Positions 19,649-27,935 of a stretch of 64,000 nt of DNA are shown here, piece by piece (the first letter of the stretch is position 1; every line of letters begins with the position of its first letter). The stretch spans positions 205,523-269,522 of the forward strand of contig KN805378.1 in assembly GCA_000818945.1 (NCBI GenBank). Direction: 5' to 3'. The notes under the pieces were generated by a model, which was not told where the DNA came from, made no database searches, and saw only the letters and a list, made by a program, of their open reading frames with translations. Made by a program: the position numbers and the translations under genes. Origin of the DNA: Schizochytrium sp. CCTCC M209059. Lineage: Eukaryota > Sar > Bigyra > Thraustochytrida > Thraustochytriidae.

Positions 19649-20605
19649 TCAAGTGTCCGTACACGATTTGGCGAGTTCTGCACGCTCACTTGAAAGAGGC
19701 GCTGTAAGCGACCAGTGCTGGCCGCCTTTGTCGACCAGGTAGCAGAAGCGTCCCCCTTTCCGATCTGTCGGTTCGCAGTCCACTTGAGAAGCCCCGGCCC
19801 TCATCTTGTCGAACATAGTATCCACATCCTCGGGCTTGTCAAATTGGAGATCAAGCGTGACAAATGTACTCCCCGTGTCAACCACCTTGCGCGCGATGGC
19901 ACCATCGGGGTTCTTTTCGCGACAGGACACGTCCACAAGAACCACATCCTGGCCGGCAACACGCATACGGCCGTACATGAGGAGATTGTGCTCCTTGGTG
20001 AGCATCTCATGAGAGATTTCAGCGTCGAAAAACTTCTTGTAGTACTGAAGCGCCTCGCGACCGCTCATAAGCGTGATGTACGGAAGTATCCCCGTAGTAG
20101 AGGGCCCAGACGCGGAAGAGGGCGGGCCTTGCGACTCATCCGGAACCTTGGAATCCGCTGCAGCGTGCGCTGACGGCAGCTTGGCCATAAAGCACCAGCT
20201 CTGCCCGTACTTGTCGATCACACATGCGAAGCGCTCGCCAAAAAACATGTCCTGGGCCTCACATACAATCTTGATGTCGTCTGCTGCGGTCACGCGTGCA
20301 TAAATTGCGTCGACCTTCTCGGGCGCATCAAAGTGCAGACAAACGTCTACCGAGGTTGCACCCAAGTCTGCTACCTTGCGGCCAACTTCGGCATGCGGAG
20401 TCGGCATGCACACGACTTCGTTCGCACCAAGAATCTCGCGACCGGCAAGATCCACTTGCGCCCACATGAGTGCCCCTGTCTCCGAGCGCATTTCTTCGCC
20501 GACGTTGGCGCCCATGGCGCGATATGCCTCAAGGGCGATGTTGGCACTCTTGAAGGACACGCCCGCCGTCAGACGAGTCGCCATCGGAACACCTGGGGCC
20601 GCCAT
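19649..20605 (-). CDS. tandem glyoxalase-fold (VOC/PhnB-like) protein
   Basis: 318 aa, ATG start. Two homologous domains of about 130 residues each (about 12-145 and 172-308) are joined by a Ser/Pro-rich linker. Both follow the PhnB-like pattern of the vicinal oxygen chelate superfamily: A-L-x-x-Y near the start (IALEAYRAMGA, EALQYYKKFFDAEI), a central strand with D-V-x-L-H/Q-F-D, and a terminal F-x-x-x-x-D-K-x-G-Q-x-W (FACVIDKYGQSWCF, FCYLVDKGGQHWSL). PhnB-like proteins are often annotated 3-demethylubiquinone methyltransferase-like but are mostly uncharacterised. Likely cytosolic, as no targeting signal is clear. The substrate cannot be deduced. Confidence 0.82.
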   Translation of the reverse strand: MAAPGVPMATRLTAGVSFKSANIALEAYRAMGANVGEEMRSETGALMWAQVDLAGREILGANEVVCMPTPHAEVGRKVADLGATSVDVCLHFDAPEKVDAIYARVTAADDIKIVCEAQDMFFGERFACVIDKYGQSWCFMAKLPSAHAAADSKVPDESQGPPSSASGPSTTGILPYITLMSGREALQYYKKFFDAEISHEMLTKEHNLLMYGRMRVAGQDVVLVDVSCREKNPDGAIARKVVDTGSTFVTLDLQFDKPEDVDTMFDKMRAGASQVDCEPTDRKGGRFCYLVDKGGQHWSLTAPLSSERAELAKSCTDT

Positions 20606-20956
20606 TCCTCCGCGATCTCCTTGCCTCTTTGTTTCTCAATCCGAACTTTAGGAGCTCCTCTGCGGTCTCCTTGTCTCTCTCTTTCTCTTCTTGCTTTTGC
20701 TTGGGAGATCTCGTCTTTCGAGCTGGTCTTCGCTGTCGTTGCGGTTCTGGTGCTGTAGCAAGTCGTGAAGATTTGCGAGGTTCATTCTGCAAAGCACGAA
20801 AGGTTCTTTCTTCTCCGCGACGATCTCGATCCTGATCAAGGCCCTTGCGTTGCGAGTGCGTTTTGCATCACGAGTGCGTTTCGCTCAATCTTCTACATCA
20901 TTGTCATCATCTACCTCTTCTTCTTCTTCTCCTCTTTAGCAGAAGAAACTATCATG
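20606..20956. promoter_or_regulatory. upstream region of the VOC gene
   Basis: 351 bp with pyrimidine-rich tracts (CTCTTTCTC type) on the plus strand and no supported gene. Confidence 0.35.
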
Positions 20957-21063
20957 ACCCTGGGTCAGACCTGGAATGGCGTCTGCATCGCGGGACGCAG
21001 GAAGTTGTCCAAGGCCGATCAGGACTCCGGAATGGGCACACCAGAGCTAAGCTGACCCAGGGT
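20957..21063. ncRNA. candidate structured RNA bounded by a 12-bp inverted repeat
   Basis: ACCCTGGGTCAG at 20957-20968 is perfectly complementary to CTGACCCAGGGT at 21052-21063. Inside, CTGG (20971-20974) can pair with CCAG (21041-21044). Two smaller hairpins are possible: GCGTC/GACGC (20979-20983 with 20994-20998) and GTCC/GGAC (21007-21010 with 21022-21025). The nested helices suggest a branched 107-nt RNA. It lies 80 bp from the tRNA-Cys array. It does not match tRNA, 5S rRNA or SRP RNA by eye, and strand is undecided. A short plus-strand open frame crosses it but looks non-coding. Confidence 0.3.
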
Positions 21064-21142
21064 TGGTTGTTTGCTCGAACAGCGAACACGAAAAGAAAAA
21101 GGGGGAAAAAAATAAAATAAAAAAAATGGTGAAAAAAGAAAA

Positions 21143-21213
21143 GAGCCATTCGTGAATTGAACACGAGACCTGGTGAGCTGCAATCACCCGCTCTACCACT
21201 GAGCTAATGACTC
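21143..21213 (-). tRNA. tRNA-Cys (GCA), copy 1
   Basis: 71 nt and intronless. The acceptor stem pairs GAGTCAT with ATGGCTC (one G-T pair). The D stem is GCTC/GAGC. The anticodon stem GGTGA/TCACC encloses TTGCAGC, with anticodon GCA. The T stem is TCGTG/CACGA with loop TTCAATT. A T-rich Pol III terminator follows on the minus strand. Confidence 0.93.
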
Positions 21214-21303
21214 ACATGTTGACTCTCAATGGCTAACCCCACTTACTAGCAACACTCGCTGCCAAGTCGCCAAAAAAAAAACGTAATAGTGAAAAAAATA
21301 AGA

Positions 21304-21374
21304 GAGCCATTCGTGAATTGAACACGAGACCTGGTGAGCTGCAATCACCCGCTCTACCACTGAGCTAATGACTC
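21304..21374 (-). tRNA. tRNA-Cys (GCA), copy 2
   Basis: Identical in sequence to copy 1, with full cloverleaf and anticodon GCA. A run of T follows the gene on the minus strand. Confidence 0.93.
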
Positions 21375-21649
21375 GATCATGGGCTCTTGCCCGCTCGATG
21401 AGGGCAGAAGTGCGAGCTTGGTCATAGCCAGCTTCCCAGTATCGAGCAGAATCCGTGCAGCTACAGACTGCTGCTACTGGAAGCGATCGCAGAGCGTGCC
21501 TTCGCGTCAAGCAACCCCGAGCGAGGTGGCCGCAAGACCAGTGACTGAAGGCAGCAGCGAGTGATTTCGCGCTGGCGAAACGTAAGCAAGATAGCTGCGT
21601 TTGGACTTCAAAGTAAAAAAAAAAAGCAAAAAAAAGCAAAAAAAATAAA

Positions 21650-21720
21650 GAGCCATTCGTGAATTGAACACGAGACCTGGTGAGCTGCAATCACCCGCTC
21701 TGCCACTGAGCTAATGACTC
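21650..21720 (-). tRNA. tRNA-Cys (GCA), copy 3, D-loop variant
   Basis: Differs from copy 1 by one base: the D-loop reads GTGGCAGAG rather than GTGGTAGAG on the tRNA strand. Stems and anticodon GCA are intact. A T-run terminator follows on the minus strand. Confidence 0.92.
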
Positions 21721-21810
21721 ACATGTTGACTCTCAATGGCTAACCCCACTTACTAGCAACACTCGCTGCCAAGTCGCCAAAAAAAAAACGTAATAGTGAA
21801 AAAAATAAGA

Positions 21811-21881
21811 GAGCCATTCGTGAATTGAACACGAGACCTGGTGAGCTGCAATCACCCGCTCTACCACTGAGCTAATGACTC
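21811..21881 (-). tRNA. tRNA-Cys (GCA), copy 4
   Basis: The counterpart of copy 2 in the second duplication unit and identical to it. T-run downstream. Confidence 0.93.
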
Positions 21882-22156
21882 GATCATGGGCTCTTGCCCG
21901 CTCGATGAGGGCAGAAGTGCGAGCTTGGTCATAGCCAGCTTCCCAGTATCGAGCAGAATCCGTGCAGCTACAGACTGCTGCTACTGGAAGCGATCGCAGA
22001 GCGTGCCTTCGCGTCAAGCAACCCCGAGCGAGGTGGCCGCAAGACCAGTGACTGAAGGCAGCAGCGAGTGATTTCGCGCTGGCGAAACGTAAGCAAGATA
22101 GCTGCGTTTGGACTTCAAAGTAAAAAAAAAAAGCAAAAAAAAGCAAAAAAAATAAA

Positions 22157-22227
22157 GAGCCATTCGTGAATTGAACACGAGACCTGGTGAGCTGCAATCA
22201 CCCGCTCTACCACTGAGCTAATGACTC
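22157..22227 (-). tRNA. tRNA-Cys (GCA), copy 5
   Basis: The last copy, at the right end of the duplicated segment. Same sequence as copy 1, with intact cloverleaf and T-run terminator. Confidence 0.93.
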
Positions 22228-22558
22228 GCAACATCGCAAGAAGCCATTTCTGACTTGTGTTGGCTGTTGAAGGAGCAGTGCAATACCTTGTATATATAGT
22301 AGGCGTCTTGCCCGGTGGCCCTGCCCGAAGCGAGATCTCTCAAAGCTCAATCGTCCTGTCTGCGGCCGTTCACGCCCGCCGAGCGTAAGAGGCGCGCGCG
22401 CGCGTGCGTGCCTGCGTGGAGTGCGTGCGGGAGAAAGAGCGGGCGTGCGAGGCTGATTTTGGATACGGCGCCGACGCGGGCTCAAAGAGGTGATTGATTG
22501 ATACCTTTTGTCTGGGCTCCAAAAGACTGTCTTCGTTTGGGGAAAGGGAACGAGGACA
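22228..22558. promoter_or_regulatory. upstream region of the four-TM gene
   Basis: Contains TATATATAG at 22291-22299, a good TATA-like word about 260 bp before the ATG, followed by GC-rich leader sequence. This spacer separates the tRNA array from the next protein gene. Confidence 0.4.
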
Positions 22559-23239
22559 ATGTGCCTCGTGCCGGGCATGCTCGCGCCCGGGCCTTCGCGA
22601 CCATCGGCGTCTGCGGGGAGATTGGCAACAGGACTTCTGGTTCTTACTTGCATCCAGCTCATTGCTTCGTTAGGCCTGATCGTAAGCTTCTCGGTGTGGG
22701 CCGTTTTGCTCAACCTTCTCTTTGTCGTGTACGCCTACGCTGCAGTTGTGCGTCCTTTTCGCCAGGACGTGCCGCTTGTATTTGTAGAGAACATCATTTG
22801 CTTTAGCATCATGTCTGCAATCAATGGCATCCTGAACATCTTCACCATGGTTGACCTCGCAACGCGGAAGCAGGTACTTTCGGAGAAGCTGAAACCATGG
22901 CAATTTTATGCCGGTCTCACCTTTTTTGGACTTTCTACGGCATGTTTTCTGCTCATGTCAGTGCTTTCTCTTTTGCTCTATCGGGATCTGCGCGAGACTA
23001 CAATACAGCTCGACGAGGAATCTGCGCCTTTTATCGTGGGACAGCGGGGCAATGGTAGAGCTCCCCGCGGTGCGCAATCGTCTTCCTTTGGTTCCTTTGG
23101 GTATCCTCCGACAGGAACGTATGCGTCAGGCTCTGGGTCTCGCACATCTACCACGACCGTGGGAGGGTCTGCTCCTTCTTCTGCGGCAGCACCGTCTCGA
23201 GATCGTTTTCCCGGCAAAGGTTACAAACTGAATGAATGA
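22559..23239 (+). CDS. four-transmembrane protein of unknown function
   Basis: 226 aa from the first ATG (22559); the open frame starts earlier at a TTG. Four hydrophobic segments lie near residues 23-45, 49-68, 76-103 and 117-144, with both termini probably cytosolic. After a short charged stretch (YRDLRETTIQLDEESAPF) the last 65 residues are Gly/Ser/Thr-rich and end in KGYKLNE. The layout of four TMs plus a cytosolic tail resembles MARVEL or tetraspan vesicle proteins, but I see no diagnostic motif, so no family is assigned. No signal peptide is evident apart from TM1. Confidence 0.7.
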   Translation: MCLVPGMLAPGPSRPSASAGRLATGLLVLTCIQLIASLGLIVSFSVWAVLLNLLFVVYAYAAVVRPFRQDVPLVFVENIICFSIMSAINGILNIFTMVDLATRKQVLSEKLKPWQFYAGLTFFGLSTACFLLMSVLSLLLYRDLRETTIQLDEESAPFIVGQRGNGRAPRGAQSSSFGSFGYPPTGTYASGSGSRTSTTTVGGSAPSSAAAPSRDRFPGKGYKLNE

Positions 23240-23500
23240 TGTAAGATATATACAGGATGTAGAGAGATGTGCTTAGTATTATTTGTGGGAGAACAGCAAA
23301 GGGCTGGAGGACGACTTTTGCCTGGCGCATCTTTCAAGGAGTAGGCGTAGCATATACTATTTTCTCCAACTAGAAATCACCGCAAAGAACGATGATCTTC
23401 GCCGAACTCAACATCGACGACAGAACTGGCTTGTGTCTTTCTCGCACTAGTGAGCTGATGATCGTCTTGTAGAGCTTTCTCTCTCTCTGCGTCTTAGGTC

Positions 23501-24151
23501 TCACGAGTAAGGCGCAGTCTTGCAAAGTTTTTCGAGAGCTGCATCCATCTCGCGTATGTGAGTGAGATCCGTCGAGGCCTCGCGGCCAGGAGCGGCGTCT
23601 GGGTCAGCACGTGCCTTGCCATTTTTGACGAGATCAGCAGCTAAATCGGCATTTAAGCCGTATTGAACATGTGCTAGCAGGGTATTGGGCTCGGCATCTT
23701 GCGGTCCACGCGAGAGAACTCGAAGGCGAACCTGGTCGCCTGGCTGTACGAGCAAATCGGCCTCGCCAGGTGGCTCGAGACTTTCCACGCCAAAGACGCG
23801 CACAGGAAAGACTGCGGATTTGTCTACAAACGGCCACACGCGTAGTCCGAACCACCAGCTCAAAGGCGGTTCGTGCCAAACATGGAGAACGGCGGGCTTT
23901 GGTCCTGACGCGGCAGAGCTTCGCGGCCTAACATTCGCAGGAAAATGCTCGGTGCCAACAGCAGCGACGCGAGCTACGAGCTTTTTGCGCGCACTCAGGT
24001 CAGCCGCCGTCACCTGCACGTCCGGATATTTGATTTGGCGCCCGAAACGCGAGCGCTTCACCAGGATAAACGCGGCCCCCACGAGAATGACCTCATTTGC
24101 CAACCTAATCTCGCGCCAGCGCTCTGCGACCAAGTCACTCAGCCATTCCAT
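23501..24151 (-). CDS. C3orf33-like protein with SNase/OB-type fold
   Basis: 216 aa, ATG start. An N-terminal hydrophobic segment (about 15-31, LANEVILVGAAFILVKR) probably anchors the protein in a membrane. The rest is beta-rich with LHVWHEPPLSWWFG, FPVRVFGVE, a VQPGDQVRLRVLSR strand pair, LLAHVQYG and LNADLAADLVKNGKA. This order (anchor, OB-like barrel, then N-x-x-L-V-x-x-G-x-A) resembles staphylococcal-nuclease-like domains and in particular animal C3orf33 proteins. SNase catalytic residues are not obvious, so nuclease activity is doubtful. Function is unknown. It converges with the four-TM gene across 261 bp. Confidence 0.55.
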   Translation of the reverse strand: MEWLSDLVAERWREIRLANEVILVGAAFILVKRSRFGRQIKYPDVQVTAADLSARKKLVARVAAVGTEHFPANVRPRSSAASGPKPAVLHVWHEPPLSWWFGLRVWPFVDKSAVFPVRVFGVESLEPPGEADLLVQPGDQVRLRVLSRGPQDAEPNTLLAHVQYGLNADLAADLVKNGKARADPDAAPGREASTDLTHIREMDAALEKLCKTAPYS

Positions 24152-24462
24152 ATTGTGTCTTTCGGGGCGCTCGCTCCACGATGCGCCGAGCGCCCTCCCC
24201 TAGCCCGTCCCCCTCCGCCCCCCTTCCGCCCTCCCCCAGCCCGGGTCGCGACGCTTCTCACACTATGCGTAGAACTCAGCTGGTCTCGTTCGTGTTTTGC
24301 TTTGGTCAGTCGTGGCACGTTGAACTGCAAAACGTCATCAAGATCCAGAAATTAGCTTACATAGTCATCATACCCACGGACGAACAAGAGAGGAAGGAAA
24401 AAGGAAACAAGCAACCAAACAAAACAGTGATGAGGATCATTCATTCGTGGTGAGATGCCCAA
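24152..24462. other. spacer, no gene seen
   Basis: 311 bp between two minus-strand genes: the promoter side of the C3orf33-like gene and the 3' side of the valyl-tRNA synthetase gene. Nothing else is recognised. Confidence 0.4.
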
Positions 24463-27400
24463 CTAGGTCCGGCGAATCATGCTTTCCAGCGCATCCTTGG
24501 CATTCAAAAGGATCTGCCGCTCGTTCTCAAGTTTAAGGATTGTGTCCGCGTCCTGCTCTTGAATATGCGCGGGCGCCTTGGCGTACCGAGGGCTCTCTCG
24601 CCGACTTTGCCACTTGTCAAGCGTCTTTGATATCTTCTCTGCCTTCTTCGCCAGACGCCCCACCTCCTTGGCAATTTTGTCTGCATCACCAGCCTCAACC
24701 TCAACCTCCAAACGTGCAACAACGCCAGACTGGACAATCATTTCGAGCGAAGATGCGTTTGATAACGGCGAGGACGAAGCCATCTCCACGCGGACATTTG
24801 CTGCTCGAGTGAGATGCTGCACAAGTCGTTGACCCGCTGGTTGCGCGAGGAAACAGTCCTCGTGCGTTTCCTCGAGAACGAAGCAAATCTCGCGAAAGAG
24901 CTTGCTCGACTCCACTACGCCCTTGAGCTTATCACGAAGAGCCCGCGTCGCATAAACCGCATCGATGATCAAGCCGACCTTTTCTTCAACAGTCGTGTCC
25001 CGCAGGCCAGCTAGCTCGTCCGCGCTAGGGTACCTCGTCTCGGTAATGCTCGTTGTCGTGTCGAAGCCTGGGCTCACCTGCGCATGAAGACGATGCCAGA
25101 GCTCCTCCGTGCAAAAGGGCGCGACAGGGTGGAGCAGACGCAGCGAGGCGTCGAGACTACTAACAAGGGCATCCGGATCAGGCCGTAGCTTGCTCGTCTC
25201 AATGTAAACGTCACAAAGGTCGTTCACGACAAAGTCTTGCGCTGCTTGTGTAAAGTCCGCAAAGTTGGCGCTCTCCAACGAGGTGTTGCATCGCTCCACC
25301 GTGCTCGCAAGTCTGCTGCGGATCCATCGCGTCATGATATCCCGAGCGGCGTCAGCAGCAGCGTCGGACTCCTTTTCCTGTTCTGCATCATTCGCAATGG
25401 TCATGAGCACGAAACGCTGTGCGTTCCAGAGCTTGTTGCAAAAGTGCTTCCATACCTCAACACGACCAATGTCCAAATTGATCGCACTGCTTGCGTTCAT
25501 GTACGAAGCAAGCGCAAGACGCTGCGCATCGGTCCCGCATGCAGGAATGCCCTGCGGGAATTCTTGCTCGAGAGACTTGAGGGCGCGCTTTACCTCGCTC
25601 GCAGCCAAATTGCCCTGGCGTACGCCATCTTGCAGTGTTTCGAGACTCACACCATCCATCACATGCAGCGGATCAATCACATTGCCCAGAGACTTGGACA
25701 TCTTCCGGCCCTGTCTGTCGCGGATCATTGGATGCAAGAGCACCCGAGGAAAAGGTAGACCTCCATCGGGCCTGAGCTCGGAGCTTAAGAACACCATGCG
25801 GGCCACCCAGAAAAACAAGATGTCCGCACCGGTTTCCATAAGTGACAATGGATAGCGATCCAGTGCGCTCATTTCCTTGTCAGGCCATCCTTGCGCCGAC
25901 ATGGCAAAGAGGCCCGACGAGAACCATGTGTCAAGGACATCAGGATCTTGTTCAAGCTCCAAAATATCCAAGGCGCGGCCCGTGTCTCGCGAAGCAAGTG
26001 CTGCCGCTTCCTCGCGCGTTTCTGCCACCCACCACCTGTCCTCGAGGTCGCCAGCGATGCGATATGCGGGGATGCGATGGCCCCACCACAATTGCCGCGA
26101 CACACACCAGTCATGGATCTTGGACAAAAATTCACGCCATGTCTTGGCGTGCCATGCAGGTTCGAGCTGCAAGTCGCCCGTCTCCACGGCCTTGAGTGCA
26201 CGCTCCGCCATACGATCGCAATTCACGAACCACTGCGGCTTGAGAAGAGGCTCGATCACATCGCCTGAGCGCGAGCAACGCGCCAGTCGCATGGGGTTCG
26301 CGCGCTTGCCGCGGTATAAGCCAGCCTCATCCAGCGCTTTGACAAGCTTTTCTCGCGCCTCAAATCGGCCCATGCCCTCCCAGGTGGGACCGCACGTGGC
26401 GTTGAGAGTGGCGTCATCATTGAGCATATTGACGATTTCGAGGCCGTGCCGTTGCGCACATGCAAAATCGTTCTCGTCGTGCGCTGGAGTGATCTTGACG
26501 GCTCCGGTGCCTTGCTCCGGATCGACGAGATCAGCATCCAGCACGATAGGTAACGTTCGTCCCGGGAACATGGGGTGCTCCACGCGTCCGCCGTGCAAGT
26601 GCTTGTACCTCGGGTCTTCAGGGTGGATGGCCACGGCAGCATCACCAAGCATAGTTTCTAATCGCGTCGTGCTCACGACCAATTCGCCGCCGCCCTGTAC
26701 CGGGTACGCGAAATCGTGCATGACGCCAAACTCGACGGCCTTGTCCTGGCCTGGCAACGAGAGCCGTGTTGGTTTTGCGATCTCCTCCGAGTCCACCTCG
26801 AGGTCCGAAATCACAGTACGTAAATGCGGGCACCAGTTGACCAAGCGTTCGCTACGGTACACAAGTCCCTTCTCGTGCAACTGCACAAAGGCTCGTGTTG
26901 CAGCGCGATACCGTGTGTCGTCCATGGTAAAGACTTTTTGTTTCCAATCGAGGCTAGCTCCCATGCGACGCAACTGGTTGTCGATGCGTCCATTGTAGTC
27001 CTCGTACCATTTCCAGACCTCTTGCAAGAAGCGCTCGCGGCCCAGATCGTGTCGCGTTACACCTTGGGTCTTGGCGAGACGACGTTCCACTGCGCTTTGC
27101 GTTGCAATACCTGCATGATCAACACCTGGGATCCACTGTGTGTCGAACCCTTGCATTCGCCGCCACCGCACAAGTGTGTCCTGCACCGTCACGGTTAGCG
27201 CATGGCCAATGTGCAGCTGGCCCGTCACATTTGGCGGCGGGATGACCATGGTGAATTTCTCGCCCTCACCTCGCGGCGCAAAGCTCCCGCGGCGCTCCCA
27301 CCACGCGTAGACTTCTTTTTCCACCTCGCCCGGCACGAACGAGGACCCGTACGTCCGCGCGTGGCACGGGTGCTCTTCCCGAGCGGCCTGCTGGCCCGGT

Positions 27401-27546
27401 GGCAGCGTCGACGGCTGCTCGCGGCCGGCATCCTGGCCTCCACAGGTCGAGCTGCCTGCGCACCGCGCGCTGCGGCCGGGCCTGAGCGCTACCGCGAGAG
27501 GTCCGCGTCGGGCAGCTTGCGCTCCGAGTTGCACTCGAGCCAGCAT
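24463..27546 (-). CDS. VARS2: valyl-tRNA synthetase, probably mitochondrial
   Basis: 1027 aa from the ATG at 27546; the longer frame begins at TTG. Class I signature motifs are present: PPPNVTGQLHIGHAL near residue 110 and GRKMSKSLGNVIDP near 612. Others typical of ValRS are PGVDHAGIATQ, the editing-domain segment TTRLETMLGDAAVAIHPEDPRY, and WFSSGLFAMS. A C-terminal coiled-coil (about 930-1025) matches the ValRS tRNA-binding arm. The first 60 residues are Arg/Ala-rich, nearly free of acids early on (MLARVQLGAQAARRGPLAVAL) and look like a mitochondrial presequence. The body resembles bacterial/mitochondrial ValRS more than the cytosolic form. No second in-frame ATG before the catalytic domain is suitable for a cytosolic isoform, so a separate cytosolic ValRS is expected elsewhere. 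Confidence 0.95.
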   Translation of the reverse strand: MLARVQLGAQAARRGPLAVALRPGRSARCAGSSTCGGQDAGREQPSTLPPGQQAAREEHPCHARTYGSSFVPGEVEKEVYAWWERRGSFAPRGEGEKFTMVIPPPNVTGQLHIGHALTVTVQDTLVRWRRMQGFDTQWIPGVDHAGIATQSAVERRLAKTQGVTRHDLGRERFLQEVWKWYEDYNGRIDNQLRRMGASLDWKQKVFTMDDTRYRAATRAFVQLHEKGLVYRSERLVNWCPHLRTVISDLEVDSEEIAKPTRLSLPGQDKAVEFGVMHDFAYPVQGGGELVVSTTRLETMLGDAAVAIHPEDPRYKHLHGGRVEHPMFPGRTLPIVLDADLVDPEQGTGAVKITPAHDENDFACAQRHGLEIVNMLNDDATLNATCGPTWEGMGRFEAREKLVKALDEAGLYRGKRANPMRLARCSRSGDVIEPLLKPQWFVNCDRMAERALKAVETGDLQLEPAWHAKTWREFLSKIHDWCVSRQLWWGHRIPAYRIAGDLEDRWWVAETREEAAALASRDTGRALDILELEQDPDVLDTWFSSGLFAMSAQGWPDKEMSALDRYPLSLMETGADILFFWVARMVFLSSELRPDGGLPFPRVLLHPMIRDRQGRKMSKSLGNVIDPLHVMDGVSLETLQDGVRQGNLAASEVKRALKSLEQEFPQGIPACGTDAQRLALASYMNASSAINLDIGRVEVWKHFCNKLWNAQRFVLMTIANDAEQEKESDAAADAARDIMTRWIRSRLASTVERCNTSLESANFADFTQAAQDFVVNDLCDVYIETSKLRPDPDALVSSLDASLRLLHPVAPFCTEELWHRLHAQVSPGFDTTTSITETRYPSADELAGLRDTTVEEKVGLIIDAVYATRALRDKLKGVVESSKLFREICFVLEETHEDCFLAQPAGQRLVQHLTRAANVRVEMASSSPLSNASSLEMIVQSGVVARLEVEVEAGDADKIAKEVGRLAKKAEKISKTLDKWQSRRESPRYAKAPAHIQEQDADTILKLENERQILLNAKDALESMIRRT

Positions 27547-27935
27547 GGTGCCCTGTCTCGTGCCTCGCGGGGACGTCCCTCGCAAGGCACCTGGCCCAGC
27601 GCTCGCTGCTTCTTGGGTTTTGGGTGGTGCTTATCCTGGCCTGTCTCGACTCATCTTGTATCGTCTCGTACCTCGTCGTGTCCAACAAAGAACATCAGCC
27701 GTCACTTTGAGGCAACGAAAAAGGATACTTCTCGTTGGGGCTCTGCGTCTCGCCGTGCCCCTTCAAGAATGACGACATCAGAGCAGACCTTGAATCTTCT
27801 TGGGCTCGCTGCATGGCGATCTGATCGTCCTTTGTTTATTTATGTGAGAGAGCAGAGCAAAAAAGTGTAGTACACACTTTTTGATCCTTCTGGCGATTTG
27901 CGAACGGATCTGAGCTGAGCATGGAATAACAAACA
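27547..27935. promoter_or_regulatory. divergent promoter between valyl-tRNA synthetase and ARMH1-like genes
   Basis: 389 bp separating two divergent start codons. No repeat or TATA word stands out. Confidence 0.4.

Larger units (their letters stand above)
21143..22156. repeat. 507-bp tandem duplication carrying tRNA-Cys genes
   Basis: Segment 21143-21649 is repeated at 21650-22156 with a 507-bp shift; a further tRNA copy follows at 22157. Each unit holds a tRNA-Cys, a 90-bp spacer, a second tRNA-Cys and a 275-bp spacer. The spacers look identical between the copies, including their poly-A runs, so the duplication is recent. One substitution was noticed, in the D-loop of the tRNA at 21650. 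Unequal crossing-over between tRNA copies is the simplest origin. Confidence 0.92.

Noticed and set aside
21226..22197. Two identical 154-codon minus-strand open frames
   Set aside because: They start at TTG inside tRNA-Cys genes and run through the duplicated spacers; identity is due to the 507-bp duplication, not coding selection.
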